Of a DNA stretch of 64,000 nt, positions 32,328 through 40,743 are shown piece by piece; the first letter of the stretch is position 1; every line of letters begins with the position of its first letter. Below the pieces are notes generated by a model. The model had not been told where the DNA came from. It saw only the letters and a list, made by a program, of their open reading frames with translations, and did no database searches. This DNA is from Streptomyces guryensis (lineage in GTDB: Bacteria > Actinomycetota > Actinomycetes > Streptomycetales > Streptomycetaceae), in assembly GCF_021261325.1 (NCBI RefSeq), contig NZ_JAJSBI010000014.1:186001-250000 (forward strand), written 5' to 3'. The position numbers and the translations under genes are program-made.

Positions 32328-33869
32328 ATGGCAACAACCCTCACCCTCAAGGCGGGCACGTCCTGGGCCGACGCCTGGCAGCGCTGCCTGTCCGTCGCCC
32401 CGGAGGCCTTCCAGGACGACCGGGTCCTCAACCTCTGGAACTCCGTCTGGCAGGCCGACGGCCGGGCGCTGCCCGCCACCAGCCCCGTCGACGGCAGCCC
32501 CATCGCCGGCCCGCCCCGCCTCGACCGCGGCACCGCACACCAGGCCGTGAGCGCCTCGCTCGACCAGCACCGCGCCTGGCGGCACGTCCCCCTCGACGAG
32601 CGCCGCGCCCGTGTCGCGGCCACCCTCGACGCCCTCACCGAGCACCGCGAACTCCTCGCCCTGCTCCTGGTGTGGGAGATCGGCAAGCCCTGGCGGCTCG
32701 CCCAGGCGGACGTCGACCGGGCGATCGACGGCGTGCGCTGGTACGTCGACGGTATCGCCCCGATGGTCGACGGGCGGGCCCCGCTGGAGGGGCCGGTGTC
32801 CAACATCGCGAGCTGGAACTATCCGATGAGCGTGCTCGTTCACGCGATGTTGGTCCAGGCACTGGCAGGCAACGCGGTGATCGCCAAGACCCCGACCGAC
32901 GGCGGCGTCGCCTGTCTGACCCTGGCCTGTGCGCTCGCTGCCCGCGAGGGCATTCCCGCCACCCTCGTCAGCGGCAGCGGAGGCGAGCTGTCGGAGGCGT
33001 TGGTGCGGGCGCCCGAGATCGGCTGCGTCTCCTTCGTCGGCGGCCGAGACACCGGCGCGGCGGTCGCCACGGCCGTCGCCGACCTCGGCAAGCGCCATGT
33101 ACTCGAACAGGAAGGGCTCAACACCTGGGGCATCTGGAACCACTCGGACTGGGACGCACTGGCCGCGGTGATCCCCAAGCTCTTCGACTACGGCAAGCAG
33201 CGCTGCACGGCGTACCCGCGCTTCGTCGTCCAGCGGCAGCTGTTCGACGAGTTCCTGGCGGCGTACCTCCCGGCGGTGCGCACGCTCAGGGTCGGCCACC
33301 CGCTGGCGGTCGAGAACAGCGACGACCCGTTTCCGCAGCTGGACTTCGGACCGGTCATCAACGCGGCCAAGGCCAAGGAGCTGCGCGACCAGGTCGCCGA
33401 GGCCATCGACAGGGGCGCGGTCCCGCTGCACCGCAGCAGCGAGACCGACGGCCGGTTCCTCCCCGGCCAGGACATATCGGCGTACGTCCAGCCGGTCACG
33501 CTGCTCAACCCGCCGCCGTCCTCACCCCTGCACCACGCGGAACCGTTCGGCCCGGTCGACAGCATCGTCCTGGTCGACACGGAAGCGGAGCTGCTGGCCG
33601 CGATGAACGCGTCCAACGGCGCGCTGGTGGCCACCCTCTCCACGGACGACAGGGCGACCTTCGACCGACTGGCCCCGCAGATCCGGGCGTTCAAGGTCGG
33701 TCACGGCAAGCCGCGCTCCCGCGGTGACTGCGACGAACTGTTCGGCGGCTTCGGCGCGTCCTGGCGCGGCGCGTTCGTCGGCGGGGAGCTCCTGGTGCGT
33801 GCCGTGACGCAGGGCCCGGCGGGGGAGCGGCTGCCGGGGAACTTCCCGGACTACCACCTCATGCCGTGA
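32328..33869 (+). CDS. Aldehyde dehydrogenase-family protein
   Basis: A 513-residue ALDH. The NAD-binding region has SNIASWNYPMSVLVHAML, the catalytic cysteine is in DYGKQRCTAYPRFVV, and a glutamate occurs in VLEQEGLN where most ALDHs have LELGGK. It is longer at the N-terminus than the minimal family. The ATG at 32328 with GGAGA upstream is chosen; the in-frame extension to 32187 is poor. It is 137 bases downstream of sucD and at the edge of the oxalate island. It could act on glyoxylate or another short oxo-acid in this pathway, or be a neighbour with a different role. Confidence 0.8.
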   Translation: MATTLTLKAGTSWADAWQRCLSVAPEAFQDDRVLNLWNSVWQADGRALPATSPVDGSPIAGPPRLDRGTAHQAVSASLDQHRAWRHVPLDERRARVAATLDALTEHRELLALLLVWEIGKPWRLAQADVDRAIDGVRWYVDGIAPMVDGRAPLEGPVSNIASWNYPMSVLVHAMLVQALAGNAVIAKTPTDGGVACLTLACALAAREGIPATLVSGSGGELSEALVRAPEIGCVSFVGGRDTGAAVATAVADLGKRHVLEQEGLNTWGIWNHSDWDALAAVIPKLFDYGKQRCTAYPRFVVQRQLFDEFLAAYLPAVRTLRVGHPLAVENSDDPFPQLDFGPVINAAKAKELRDQVAEAIDRGAVPLHRSSETDGRFLPGQDISAYVQPVTLLNPPPSSPLHHAEPFGPVDSIVLVDTEAELLAAMNASNGALVATLSTDDRATFDRLAPQIRAFKVGHGKPRSRGDCDELFGGFGASWRGAFVGGELLVRAVTQGPAGERLPGNFPDYHLMP

Positions 33870-33875
33870 CCGGCG

Positions 33876-33911
33876 GCCGGGTGGCGCCCCGCTCTAGGAG
33901 CGCCACCCGGC
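33876..33911. terminator. Bidirectional terminator overlapping the LLM gene stop
   Basis: A perfect 12-bp stem GCCGGGTGGCGC / GCGCCACCCGGC with a 12-base loop that contains the stop codon of the minus-strand LLM gene and begins 6 bases after the plus-strand aldehyde dehydrogenase stop. Confidence 0.75.
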
Positions 33912-34796
33912 GATCACCTCGTCGGCCAGCCACCGTGCAACTCCTCGCGGATAGGGGCGCGGCAGGCTGAGCACGACGTGATTCGTCCCGGCGGCGACGA
34001 GCGCGCGCAGAGTGGCTCGCGTCGCCGCCGGGTCGTCGTAGGACACCAGTACCTGGACGGACCGCGTGATCTCGCCGGGGTCGCGCCCCAGCTCGGCGCA
34101 GTGTGCCTCCAGCACTCGCGCGCGTTCGGCGACGAACTCCACGCTGTTGTGCGGCGGGCCGGGGACGTTCCAGACGTCGGCGTGCTCGGCGACCAACCGC
34201 AGCAGCCGGGTGCCCCAGCCGCCGATCAGCAGCGGGGGACCCGGCCGCTGTACGGGCTTGGGTTCGTTCCGTGTGGCCTTGAGCCGGAAGTAGCGGCCCT
34301 CGAAGTCGAAGACATCCTGTGTCCACATCAGCTTCAGGATCGCGATGGTCTCCGCCAGCCGCGCGATGCCTTCAGCCGGGGGCACCAGCGTCAACCCGTA
34401 CGCCTCGTACTCGGCGACCGCCGGATTCGCGCCCGGAATCCCGCCCGCGCCCGGCGGCTGATGCGTGCCCCCGACCCCGAGCCCCACCACCAGCCGCCCG
34501 CCCGAGACCACGTCCACGGTCGACGCCATCTTGCCCAGCACGGCCGGTGGGCGGACCCGGTTGCTCGTCACCAGCAGGCCGAGCCGCAGCCGCTCGGTCT
34601 GCGCGGCCAGCGCGCTGAGCAGCGTCCAGCCCTCGTGTATCTGCCCGTCCTTGGGGCCGGCGACCGGCAGCAGGTGGTCCCACAGCCAGGCGTCCTCTAT
34701 CTCCGGGACTTCGTCGGCCTCCAGCCAGACGCGACGGATGTCCTCGTAGGGCACATGCATCGGGGTGGTCTTGATGCCGAAACGCACAGTCGTCAT
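33894..34796 (-). CDS. LLM-class (luciferase-like, probably F420-dependent) oxidoreductase
   Basis: A 300-residue TIM-barrel luciferase-like protein. The EIEDAWLWDHLLPVAG segment near residue 35, LGLLVTSNRVRPPAVLGKMASTVDVVSGGRLVVGLGVGG near 80-115, and PLLIGGWGTRLLRLVAEHADVWN near 195 follow the family pattern. Actinomycete members often use F420. The ATG at 34796 is chosen over a start 12 bases upstream, which lies in the operator. It is divergent from a MarR gene with a palindrome between. Substrate is unknown. Confidence 0.84.
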   Translation of the reverse strand: MTTVRFGIKTTPMHVPYEDIRRVWLEADEVPEIEDAWLWDHLLPVAGPKDGQIHEGWTLLSALAAQTERLRLGLLVTSNRVRPPAVLGKMASTVDVVSGGRLVVGLGVGGTHQPPGAGGIPGANPAVAEYEAYGLTLVPPAEGIARLAETIAILKLMWTQDVFDFEGRYFRLKATRNEPKPVQRPGPPLLIGGWGTRLLRLVAEHADVWNVPGPPHNSVEFVAERARVLEAHCAELGRDPGEITRSVQVLVSYDDPAATRATLRALVAAGTNHVVLSLPRPYPRGVARWLADEVIAGWRS

Positions 34797-34798
34797 AT

Positions 34799-34833
34799 TC
34801 GTCAGCATACTAAATCATCAGGAGTGCTGACGA
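34799..34833. promoter_or_regulatory. Inverted repeat operator between LLM and MarR genes
   Basis: Perfect 9-bp arms TCGTCAGCA and TGCTGACGA separated by 17 bases, covering the LLM start side and ending just before the MarR start. Likely MarR binding site for both directions. Confidence 0.6.
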
Positions 34834-34836
34834 TCA

Positions 34837-35307
34837 GTGGCGGTTACAGTCGAAACCATGGCTGCAGACGCGAGACCCGCACCCCTCGAATCCCGGCTCG
34901 GCTACCTCCTCAAGCACGCGCAGTCCAAGCTGGCCACGGCATCCGCCGAGGCCCTCGCGCCGTACGGCGTCGACGGTCATGAACTGGCCGTGCTGGTCGT
35001 GTTGTCCGGTGACGTGCCGTTGTCCCAGGTCGAAGCGGCAGGGCGGCTCGGCGTCGACCGCACCACGATGGTGGCGCTCATCGACCGGCTGGAGGACCAG
35101 GGGCTGGTGGAGCGCCGGCGCAGTCCGCACGACCGGCGCAAGAACATCGTCGAGCTGACGCCCGCAGGCCGGGAGTGCCTGGGGCGGGCGGAGAAGGCGC
35201 GCCGGGAGGTCGAGCGCCGTTTCCTCGCCCCACTGGACGAGGGCACGGCAGCCACGCTCGTGCGGGCCCTGCAGATGTTGCTGGCGGAGGAACGTGGCCC
35301 GGAGTGA
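34837..35307 (+). CDS. MarR-family transcriptional regulator
   Basis: A winged-helix repressor of about 150 residues. The recognition helix is LGVDRTTMVALIDRLEDQGLV and the wing RRRSPHDRRKNIVELTPAG. The start is uncertain: GTG at 34837 abuts the palindrome and could be leaderless-like, while ATG at 34858 (MAADARPAPLESR) has no strong ribosome site either. It probably controls the divergent LLM oxidoreductase gene and itself through the inverted repeat between them. Confidence 0.86.
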   Translation: MAVTVETMAADARPAPLESRLGYLLKHAQSKLATASAEALAPYGVDGHELAVLVVLSGDVPLSQVEAAGRLGVDRTTMVALIDRLEDQGLVERRRSPHDRRKNIVELTPAGRECLGRAEKARREVERRFLAPLDEGTAATLVRALQMLLAEERGPE

Positions 35308-35490
35308 CTGCCGGTACGGTGCGCGGACGTAATGGGCCGATTACCTCTCGTGACACCTTTCAGGACTCGTTCCCACCCGTCCGGTGCCGGTCTCCACGGC
35401 CCGGATATGCAGGTGAAAGGCGCTCTGAAACCTTGGTATTGTTGTCCATGTCGCCACGGGGAACACCCCCGGTCAGGCGGCAGACACCTG

Positions 35491-35575
35491 GTCCGGGTGG
35501 CGGAATGGCAGACGCGCTAGCTTGAGGTGCTAGTGCCCTTTATCGGGCGTGGGGGTTCAAGTCCCCCCTCGGACA
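35491..35575 (+). tRNA. tRNA-Leu (anticodon GAG)
   Basis: An 85-base class II tRNA. The acceptor stem is GTCCGGG with CTCGGAC (one G-T pair), the anticodon arm CTAGC-TTGAGGT-GCTAG gives anticodon GAG, a long variable arm GCCC..GGGC follows, and the T arm is GGGGG-TTCAAGT-CCCCC. The discriminator is A, and CCA is not encoded. Remains of an integrated element begin in its 3' half. Confidence 0.95.
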
Positions 35576-36570
35576 CTCGCTATAGCGATACGCGGACAAG
35601 GGCCTCGACCTTACGGTCGCGGCCCTACCTGCATGTTCGTAACTGATCGTGATCCCGAGGGCTTCGTAGAGTGGGCTCTTCTTCTCTGGGTTGACGGCCT
35701 GCACCCGTTGTGCGATGTCTCCGAGCTTCTCAGTGATCTCCCGGATCTGGTCGGCGGTGAGGGGAGTTTCCTTCTTTCGGGTGGCGGCAGGTGGCGTGTC
35801 GAGCTTCTTGCGTGCTGCCTGCTTGTCTGCCTGTGCTTCGTTGATCCATTGAGTGACGACGGCGGGGTCGGCGCCGGCTTCGAGGGCGGCCTGGTAGCGG
35901 GCGAGACGCCGCTCGCACTCCTTGACCATTTTGCGGGCCTGGGTCTGCTGCGGTGTGGGCGTTTCGGCCGCGTTTGCTGCCGCGCTGGCTTGGGCGAGGG
36001 CGGTGAGGGTGGCGGTGAGCCGGTCGGGGGCGAAGGCTTTCGCGATCCACCGGTCCAGAGCCCGGCATACCACGTCCTCCCGGAGGTAGACGGTGCGGGG
36101 GTGATCCAGCCCGGGGTGGAGGGACTGTTCCTGTTCCTTGAACTCGCATCGGTAGTAGATGGTGTGGCGGATTGTCGCGGGCTGCATCTTGCGCCCGCAC
36201 ATTGCACATCGCACCCGTCCGCGCAGTGCGTACGTCCGTTGCCCCCGCGGCTGTCCTCCGGGGCGTTCGAGGCGCTGCGGCATGCGGGAGCGCTGCTGGC
36301 GGATCTGCTTGACGGTGCCGAAGAGCTGGGTGGTGACGATGGCCTCGTGAGCGGCGTTGTTGGACCACACCCACTGTTCGGCCGGGTTGTGTGTCATGCG
36401 GGTGCGGTGGCCGAGGGTGACGTCGTCGATGTCGTAGAGGTGCTCCTCCTTGCGCTGTTTGTTCCAGATCTCGTAGCCGGTGTAGCGGGGGTTGATGAGG
36501 ATCGCTCTCACGGCTCCGGCTTGCCAGGCGGTCTTCTTGCGGTGGGGGTTGCGGGTGGCGTCGTGGGCGG
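35540..36570 (-). pseudogene. Large serine recombinase fragment (recombinase and zinc-ribbon domains, N-terminus lost)
   Basis: On the minus strand about 340 residues match the middle and C-terminal parts of phage-type serine integrases: AGAVRAILINPRYTGYEIWNKQ (recombinase domain), the zinc-ribbon CAMCGRKMQP followed by YYRCEF, then a long coiled-coil region (about residues 230-330 of the open frame). The catalytic serine domain is missing; upstream of about 36570 the DNA changes to group II intron sequence. The 3' end encodes CPRGDLNPHAR and terminates inside the tRNA-Leu gene, the expected place if the element recombined there. Confidence 0.75.
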
Positions 36571-36571
36571 A

Positions 36572-37360
36572 GGGGCAGGGGGGACCCCGCAGGGCTCCCC
36601 GCTCTCGCCCGTCCTGTCGAACATCATGCTCGACGACCTGGACCGGGAACTGTTCGGGCGCGGTCACCGGTTCGTGCGCTATGCCGACGACGTTCGCGTC
36701 TTCGTGCGGAGCAAGCGGGCCGCCCACAGGGTGCTCGCCTCGGTCACGGCCGTGGTCGAGCAGCGGCTGAAACTGAAGGTCAACCGGGAGAAGTCGAAGG
36801 TGGTCTCAGCCTCTGGCATGACGATGCTGGGGTTCGGCTTCTACTCCCGGGGCGGCGGGGTTCAGACCCGGATCGACCGGAAGGCGCTGGTGCGCTGGAA
36901 GGACCGCATCCGGGAACTGACCTCGCGGAAGTGGAGCATCGCGATGGATGAACGCATCGCGGAGATCAACCGTTTCACGGCTGGCTGGATGGGCTATTTC
37001 CAGCTCGTGGACAGCCCACGGGTGTTCAGCGGGCTGGACGAGTGGTTCCGCCGCAGGATGAGACAGATCCGCTGGAAGGAGTGGAAGCGCCCCAGGACGC
37101 GCCAGGTCATGCTGCGAAAGCTCGGCATCAATGAGCGGCTCTCCCGTGAATGGGGAGGCACCGGCAAGGGCTACTGGCGAGTCGCGGGCTCTCCCGTCCT
37201 TGCGCGGGCACTACCCAACGCCTACTGGGACGATCTTGGTCTGCGCATGCTCAAGCCGACCTGGCAACGGTTGAGATCAGCTGGATCAACCGCCGGATGC
37301 GTGGCCCGCATGTCCGGTGGTGTGGGAGGAGGGCCGGGCGACCCGGCCCTCCTACCCGAT
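36572..37360 (+). mobile_element. Group II intron 3' fragment: reverse transcriptase/maturase C-terminal half plus domains V and VI
   Basis: The coding part starts abruptly at GGTPQGSPLSPVLSNIMLDD (RT block 4) and continues with the YADD catalytic motif in FVRYADDVRVFV, then a maturase X domain (INRFTAGWMGYFQLVDSP, WRRM-like region, RWKEWKRPRTR) and GTGKGYWRVAGSPVL. It is followed by a domain V-like hairpin (about 37288-37321, CCGCCGGATGCG...CATGTCCGGTGG) and a domain VI hairpin (12-bp perfect stem, 37327-37338 with 37342-37353). The intron's 5' half is missing, so it cannot splice. Confidence 0.8.
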
Positions 37361-37595
37361 TGTTGGTGGGGTGCTCGGGTTGGTAGTCGCGGGTCGGGTC
37401 GATGATCAGCTCGCGCAGGAGTTGGCCGGTGGTGGCGTTGACGATGCGGACGTGGTGGTCGTCGACGAGCAGGATGACGCTGGTTCGGGCGTGGGTTCGT
37501 CCGACCCCGATGTGGTGGAGTCTGCCTGCCATGCGCAGGATGACGATGCCGGATTGGTCGATGCGGTCATGGCGGATGCGGGTGTGGGTGTCGCC
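37361..37595 (-). pseudogene. IS481-like transposase C-terminal fragment
   Basis: The minus-strand peptide reads GDTHTRIRHDRIDQSGIVILR, then RTHARTSVILLVDDHHVRIVN and LLRELIIDPTRDYQP, the familiar tail of an integrase-core transposase of Streptomyces. The group II intron sits at its very end and other transposase DNA replaces the rest. Confidence 0.6.
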
Positions 37596-37599
37596 AAGC

Positions 37600-38260
37600 C
37601 GGCGCCACCTCGCGCGCCTCGTGGAACGCTGCGCGGCCGAGGACGGCTGGATCGAGCTGCCCGCCGGCCGCTCCCAGCTGGAGACGCGCATCTGGCAGTA
37701 GTGGGTGCGCCGGATCCCCGCCCCCGATGCCCCGGTCGGATCCGGCACGGCCCGCTGGCTGATCGCCCGGCGCCACGCCGAGACGCCCGAGGAACGGGAC
37801 TACTACCTGGGCTGGGGACCGGAGGACACCTCGGTCGAGGACCTTGTTCTGGTACCCGGCGCCCGCTGGCGCGTCGAGGAAGCGATCAAGCTCGCGAAGT
37901 CCGCCGCCGGAATGGCCGACTACGAGGTCCGTCACTTCCACGGTTGGTACCGGCACATCACCTTCTCCCAGCTGGCCGCGGCCTTTCTGGCCGTACGCGC
38001 CGCCGCCGAGCGCGGCGGCGGCCAGGACGCAGAACCCCACACAGGGGGACCCGAGCGACCCCACCGGCCCCGGCCAGCTCGTCCCGATCGCGCTGACCGC
38101 CTTCGAGATCGCCCGCCTCCTGGTCCTGATGGACCGTCCACCATCACCCCAGGAGCGGATCCGTCACGGCCTGCAGTGGTCGCGCCGGCGTCGCCTCCAC
38201 CAGGCCGTCGCCCGGGTCTGCCACCGCAGACGATGCCGACGCCAGAGGGTCGTCCGGCCG
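37600..38260 (+). pseudogene. IS701-like DDE transposase remnant with internal stop and frameshift
   Basis: Recognisable pieces are GSGTARWLIARRHAETPEERDYYLGWGPEDTS, then GARWRVEEAIKLAKSAAGMADYEVRHFHGWYRHITF and, in another frame after about 38030, GPGQLVPIALTAFEIARLLVL. A stop codon at about 37699 interrupts the start. The element is not functional. Confidence 0.65.
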
Positions 38261-38587
38261 CCGCCCGCAAGCACGTTACGAACTACAGCGAACCCGCCGA
38301 TCCGCGACTGTAAGGGACTGTGGTTCCCGCGTTTGCGCGGAGGGACTCATGGAAACGACACCAGCCATTTCGACGAGGACGGGGACGTGGTGCAGGCGGC
38401 GGACTTTCGAAGTCTGGCCAATCGTGCGGCAGAATTTCACCATCGGCCGATGAACCGTCGCTTAAGCCGGAATAAACCTGCCCCCCAGGGCTGCCCATGC
38501 TTTCCATTCGCTGGCTCGTCACCCGCGGCAGCGGCTAATGTGTCCGGACGTTTCCAGTCTAATTTCCGAAGAGATTTGAGGAATGTC
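38261..38587. other. Intergenic region, no gene recognised
   Basis: No convincing reading frame on either strand. The right part, just before the SDR gene, is less GC-rich (TCTAATTTCCGAAGAGATTTGAGG) and probably holds its promoter and ribosome site. Confidence 0.4.
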
Positions 38588-39373
38588 ATGCGGAGATTTC
38601 CGTACGCTTCGGCCATGGTCACCGGGGCGTCGAGCGGGATCGGCGAGGCGTTCGCCAGGCTCCTGGCCGAGGAGGGTGTCGACCTCGTCCTCGTGGCGCG
38701 GCGGGGTCACCTGCTCGAGCAGCTCGCGAGCGAGCTGGAGTCCGCACACGGTGTGACCGTGGAGGTGCTCCAGCTCGACCTCACCGACGAGAAGCAGCTC
38801 GCGATGGCCGAGGAGCGGCTCACGGATCCCGAGCGGCCCGTGGAGCTCCTGGTCAACAACGCCGGTTCGAGCGGCTCCGGTTACTTCGCGGAGCTGCCCG
38901 CCGAGCGCGAGCTGCACACGGCGGTGCTCAACGCGGTCGTCCCCCTGCGGCTGTCCCGCGCCTGTCTGCCGGGCATGATCGCCCGCGGTGCCGGCGGCAT
39001 CGTGAACGTCTCGTCGCTCGTCGCCGTCCTGCCCAAGCCGCGCTCCGCGACGTACGCCGCCTCCAAGGCCTTCCTGTCGTCGCTCGGCGAGAGCCTCGCC
39101 ATGGAGGTCGCCCGCCACGGAGTCCACGTCACCACCGTGCACACGGGCCTGACCCGCTCCGGCTTCCACGAGGCGGCCGGGATGTCGGCCGATACGCTGT
39201 CCAACATCAAGTGGCTGACGGCGGGTCAGGTGGCCCGGGCAGGGCTGGACGCGGTGGCCGCAGGGCAGACGTCCACTGTGCCCGGTCTGGCGTACCGGAT
39301 CAGGCTCCCCCTCATGCGGGCCATGCCGCGGTCCGTGGTGCGGGCCATCACGCGACGCGTCCTCGAAAGGTGA
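38588..39373 (+). CDS. SDR-family NAD(P)-dependent oxidoreductase
   Basis: A 261-residue classical short-chain dehydrogenase. The cofactor loop is VTGASSGIGEAFARLL, then LLVNNAGSSG, the catalytic Ser in IVNVSSLVAV and YxxxK in TYAASKAFLSS. The C-terminal basic tail (RSVVRAITRRVLER) resembles membrane-associated DltE/SDR members of mycobacteria. GAGGA precedes the ATG. It is intact although surrounded by decayed DNA, and was probably co-transcribed with a now broken deazaflavin-dependent reductase that begins 6 bases after it. Confidence 0.87.
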   Translation: MRRFPYASAMVTGASSGIGEAFARLLAEEGVDLVLVARRGHLLEQLASELESAHGVTVEVLQLDLTDEKQLAMAEERLTDPERPVELLVNNAGSSGSGYFAELPAERELHTAVLNAVVPLRLSRACLPGMIARGAGGIVNVSSLVAVLPKPRSATYAASKAFLSSLGESLAMEVARHGVHVTTVHTGLTRSGFHEAAGMSADTLSNIKWLTAGQVARAGLDAVAAGQTSTVPGLAYRIRLPLMRAMPRSVVRAITRRVLER

Positions 39374-39378
39374 CCGGC

Positions 39379-39690
39379 ATGACCACGTAGCGCTCCCTTT
39401 CCCCCGGCACAAGGTCCGCAACAAGGTCGTCATCCTCTTCCACCGGATGAGGCTGCCCTTCGGGCCCATGCACCTGCTCACGGTCCCCGGCCGCCAAAGC
39501 GGCCTGCCCCGGACCAATCCGGTGCCCCGGTGGTCGTCGACGGCACCCTCTACATCCTCCAGGCGTACCCGCGGTCCGACTGGGTCAAGAACGCCCGGGT
39601 CGCGGGACACGGGGTGCTGCCCCGGGGCCGGCGGGCGCAGCGGGTGGACCTCGTCGAGCTGCCCGACCCGAGAGCAGCCGCCAGGAGGCG
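39379..39690 (+). pseudogene. Deazaflavin-dependent (DDN-type) nitroreductase family pseudogene
   Basis: Starting ATGACCAC, a one-base loss shifts into VALPFPRHKVRNKVVILFHR and MRLPFGPMHLLTVPGRQSGLPRT; near 39528 a second shift gives VVVDGTLYILQAYPRSDWVKNARVAGHGVLPRGRR. These blocks are typical of F420-dependent nitroreductase-family proteins. The 3' end is cut off by the acyltransferase scrap. Confidence 0.65.
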
Positions 39691-39936
39691 ATCGAACCGG
39701 CGTAGATGGCCAGATGGAGCCGCTCCGGATCACGCACCAGGGAGTCCACCAAAGGTGCGCCGCGGTCCGGTGAGCAGGGCGCTCGCCGAGGCGGTGCCGG
39801 CCTCGGCAGCCACCTTGTCCACCTGGTCCAGCACTTCAGCCACCTCGTCCAGGTGAGCCATGGCGGTCAGGGCGTTGGGAAGGTAGCCACCCTGGCCGGG
39901 AAATACGACGGCAGCACGCTGATGCATGCGGTCCAC
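39667..39936 (-). pseudogene. Acyltransferase (malonyltransferase/PKS AT-type) N-terminal fragment
   Basis: The minus strand encodes AAVVFPGQGGYLPNALTAMAHLDEVAEVLDQVD, with the FPGQG signature of AT domains. After a frameshift near 39750 it continues VDSLVRDPERLHLAIYAGSIASWRLLSG, which fits the AT fold before the GHSxG serine. The serine part is missing, so it is dead. It hints that a polyketide or acyltransferase gene was once here. Confidence 0.55.
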
Positions 39937-40290
39937 TCCACTGTGGTTCTGAGGAACAAGCGGTCACAGGAACGATCAGTCAGGAGGCAGAGCAGGTGGG
40001 GAGACTGCGAACGCGTCGTGGGACGGCGCGCCAGAGCATCCGGCAGCGCCCCTGAGGGAGGACACCAGTAGCCGATCGCCAGGGGCGGCCTTCGACGCGG
40101 CGGCCAGCGACCAGAAGCGGTGGGAACAACATCCTTTCGCGGACCAAATCGAGGTCGAGGCCCTCCACCCGGACTACGGGCCGTCACAGACACGGGCGTC
40201 TGCATGGAGTTGCCATCGACCTCGCCCGCAGCCTTAGAACTCCTAACGAAATGATCTTCGAGGTGGTTGGGTCACTCCGGGACCGTTGAT
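39937..40290. other. Region of unidentified degraded sequence
   Basis: A minus-strand stretch near 40168-40090 (VEGLDLDLVRERMLFPPLLVAGRR) has protein-like composition but is short and unassigned. Otherwise nothing recognisable up to the IS5-like remnant. Confidence 0.3.
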
Positions 40291-40715
40291 CCGGGGGTGC
40301 GGAGTGGCTCGGCCGAAGCCGTAAGGAAGTCGATGACGAGTTGTGGGCGGTGATCGAGCCGCTGCTGCCGAAGGTTGAGCGTCGAGTTCGGCATCCGGGG
40401 CGCAAGCGGCATCCTGACCGGCTGGTGTTCCAGGGCATCCTGTTCGTGCTGCACACCGGAATCGCCTGGGAACACCTGCCGCAGGAACTCGGCCTCGGTT
40501 CCGGCATGACCTGCTGGCGTCGCCTGGCCGAGTGGACCGAGGCCGGGGTGTGGCCCCGACTGCACGAGGTCCTCCTCGCCAGGCTCCGCAACGCAAACGC
40601 CCTCGACTTCTCCCGGGCGGCGGTCGACGGCTCCCACATCCGCGCGTTAAAGGCGGAGCCAGGACCGGACGAGGCCCCTTTGACCGGGGCAGGACGGGCA
40701 GCAAGCACCACCCGC
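40291..40715 (+). pseudogene. IS5-family transposase remnant
   Basis: Reads DDELWAVIEPLLPKVERRVRHPGRKRHPDRLVFQGILF, then GIAWEHLPQELGLGSGMTCWRRL and FSRAAVDGSHIRALK, the N-terminal half of an IS5-type transposase. A frameshift at about 40650 moves the continuation (GGARTGRGPFDRGRTGSKHH) to another frame, and homology ends at about 40715. The catalytic C-terminal part is absent. Confidence 0.75.
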
Positions 40716-40743
40716 GCGCGTCACAGCAGTCGTCCCCGAAGAC

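Noticed and set aside
34900..35300. Second tRNA or attachment repeat near tRNA-Leu
   Set aside because: I found no second copy of the tRNA 3' end inside the window, so the right end of the integrated element cannot be set.
35549..37405. One 618-residue plus-strand protein
   Set aside because: Its first half is antisense to the recombinase fragment; only the last part is intron-encoded RT.
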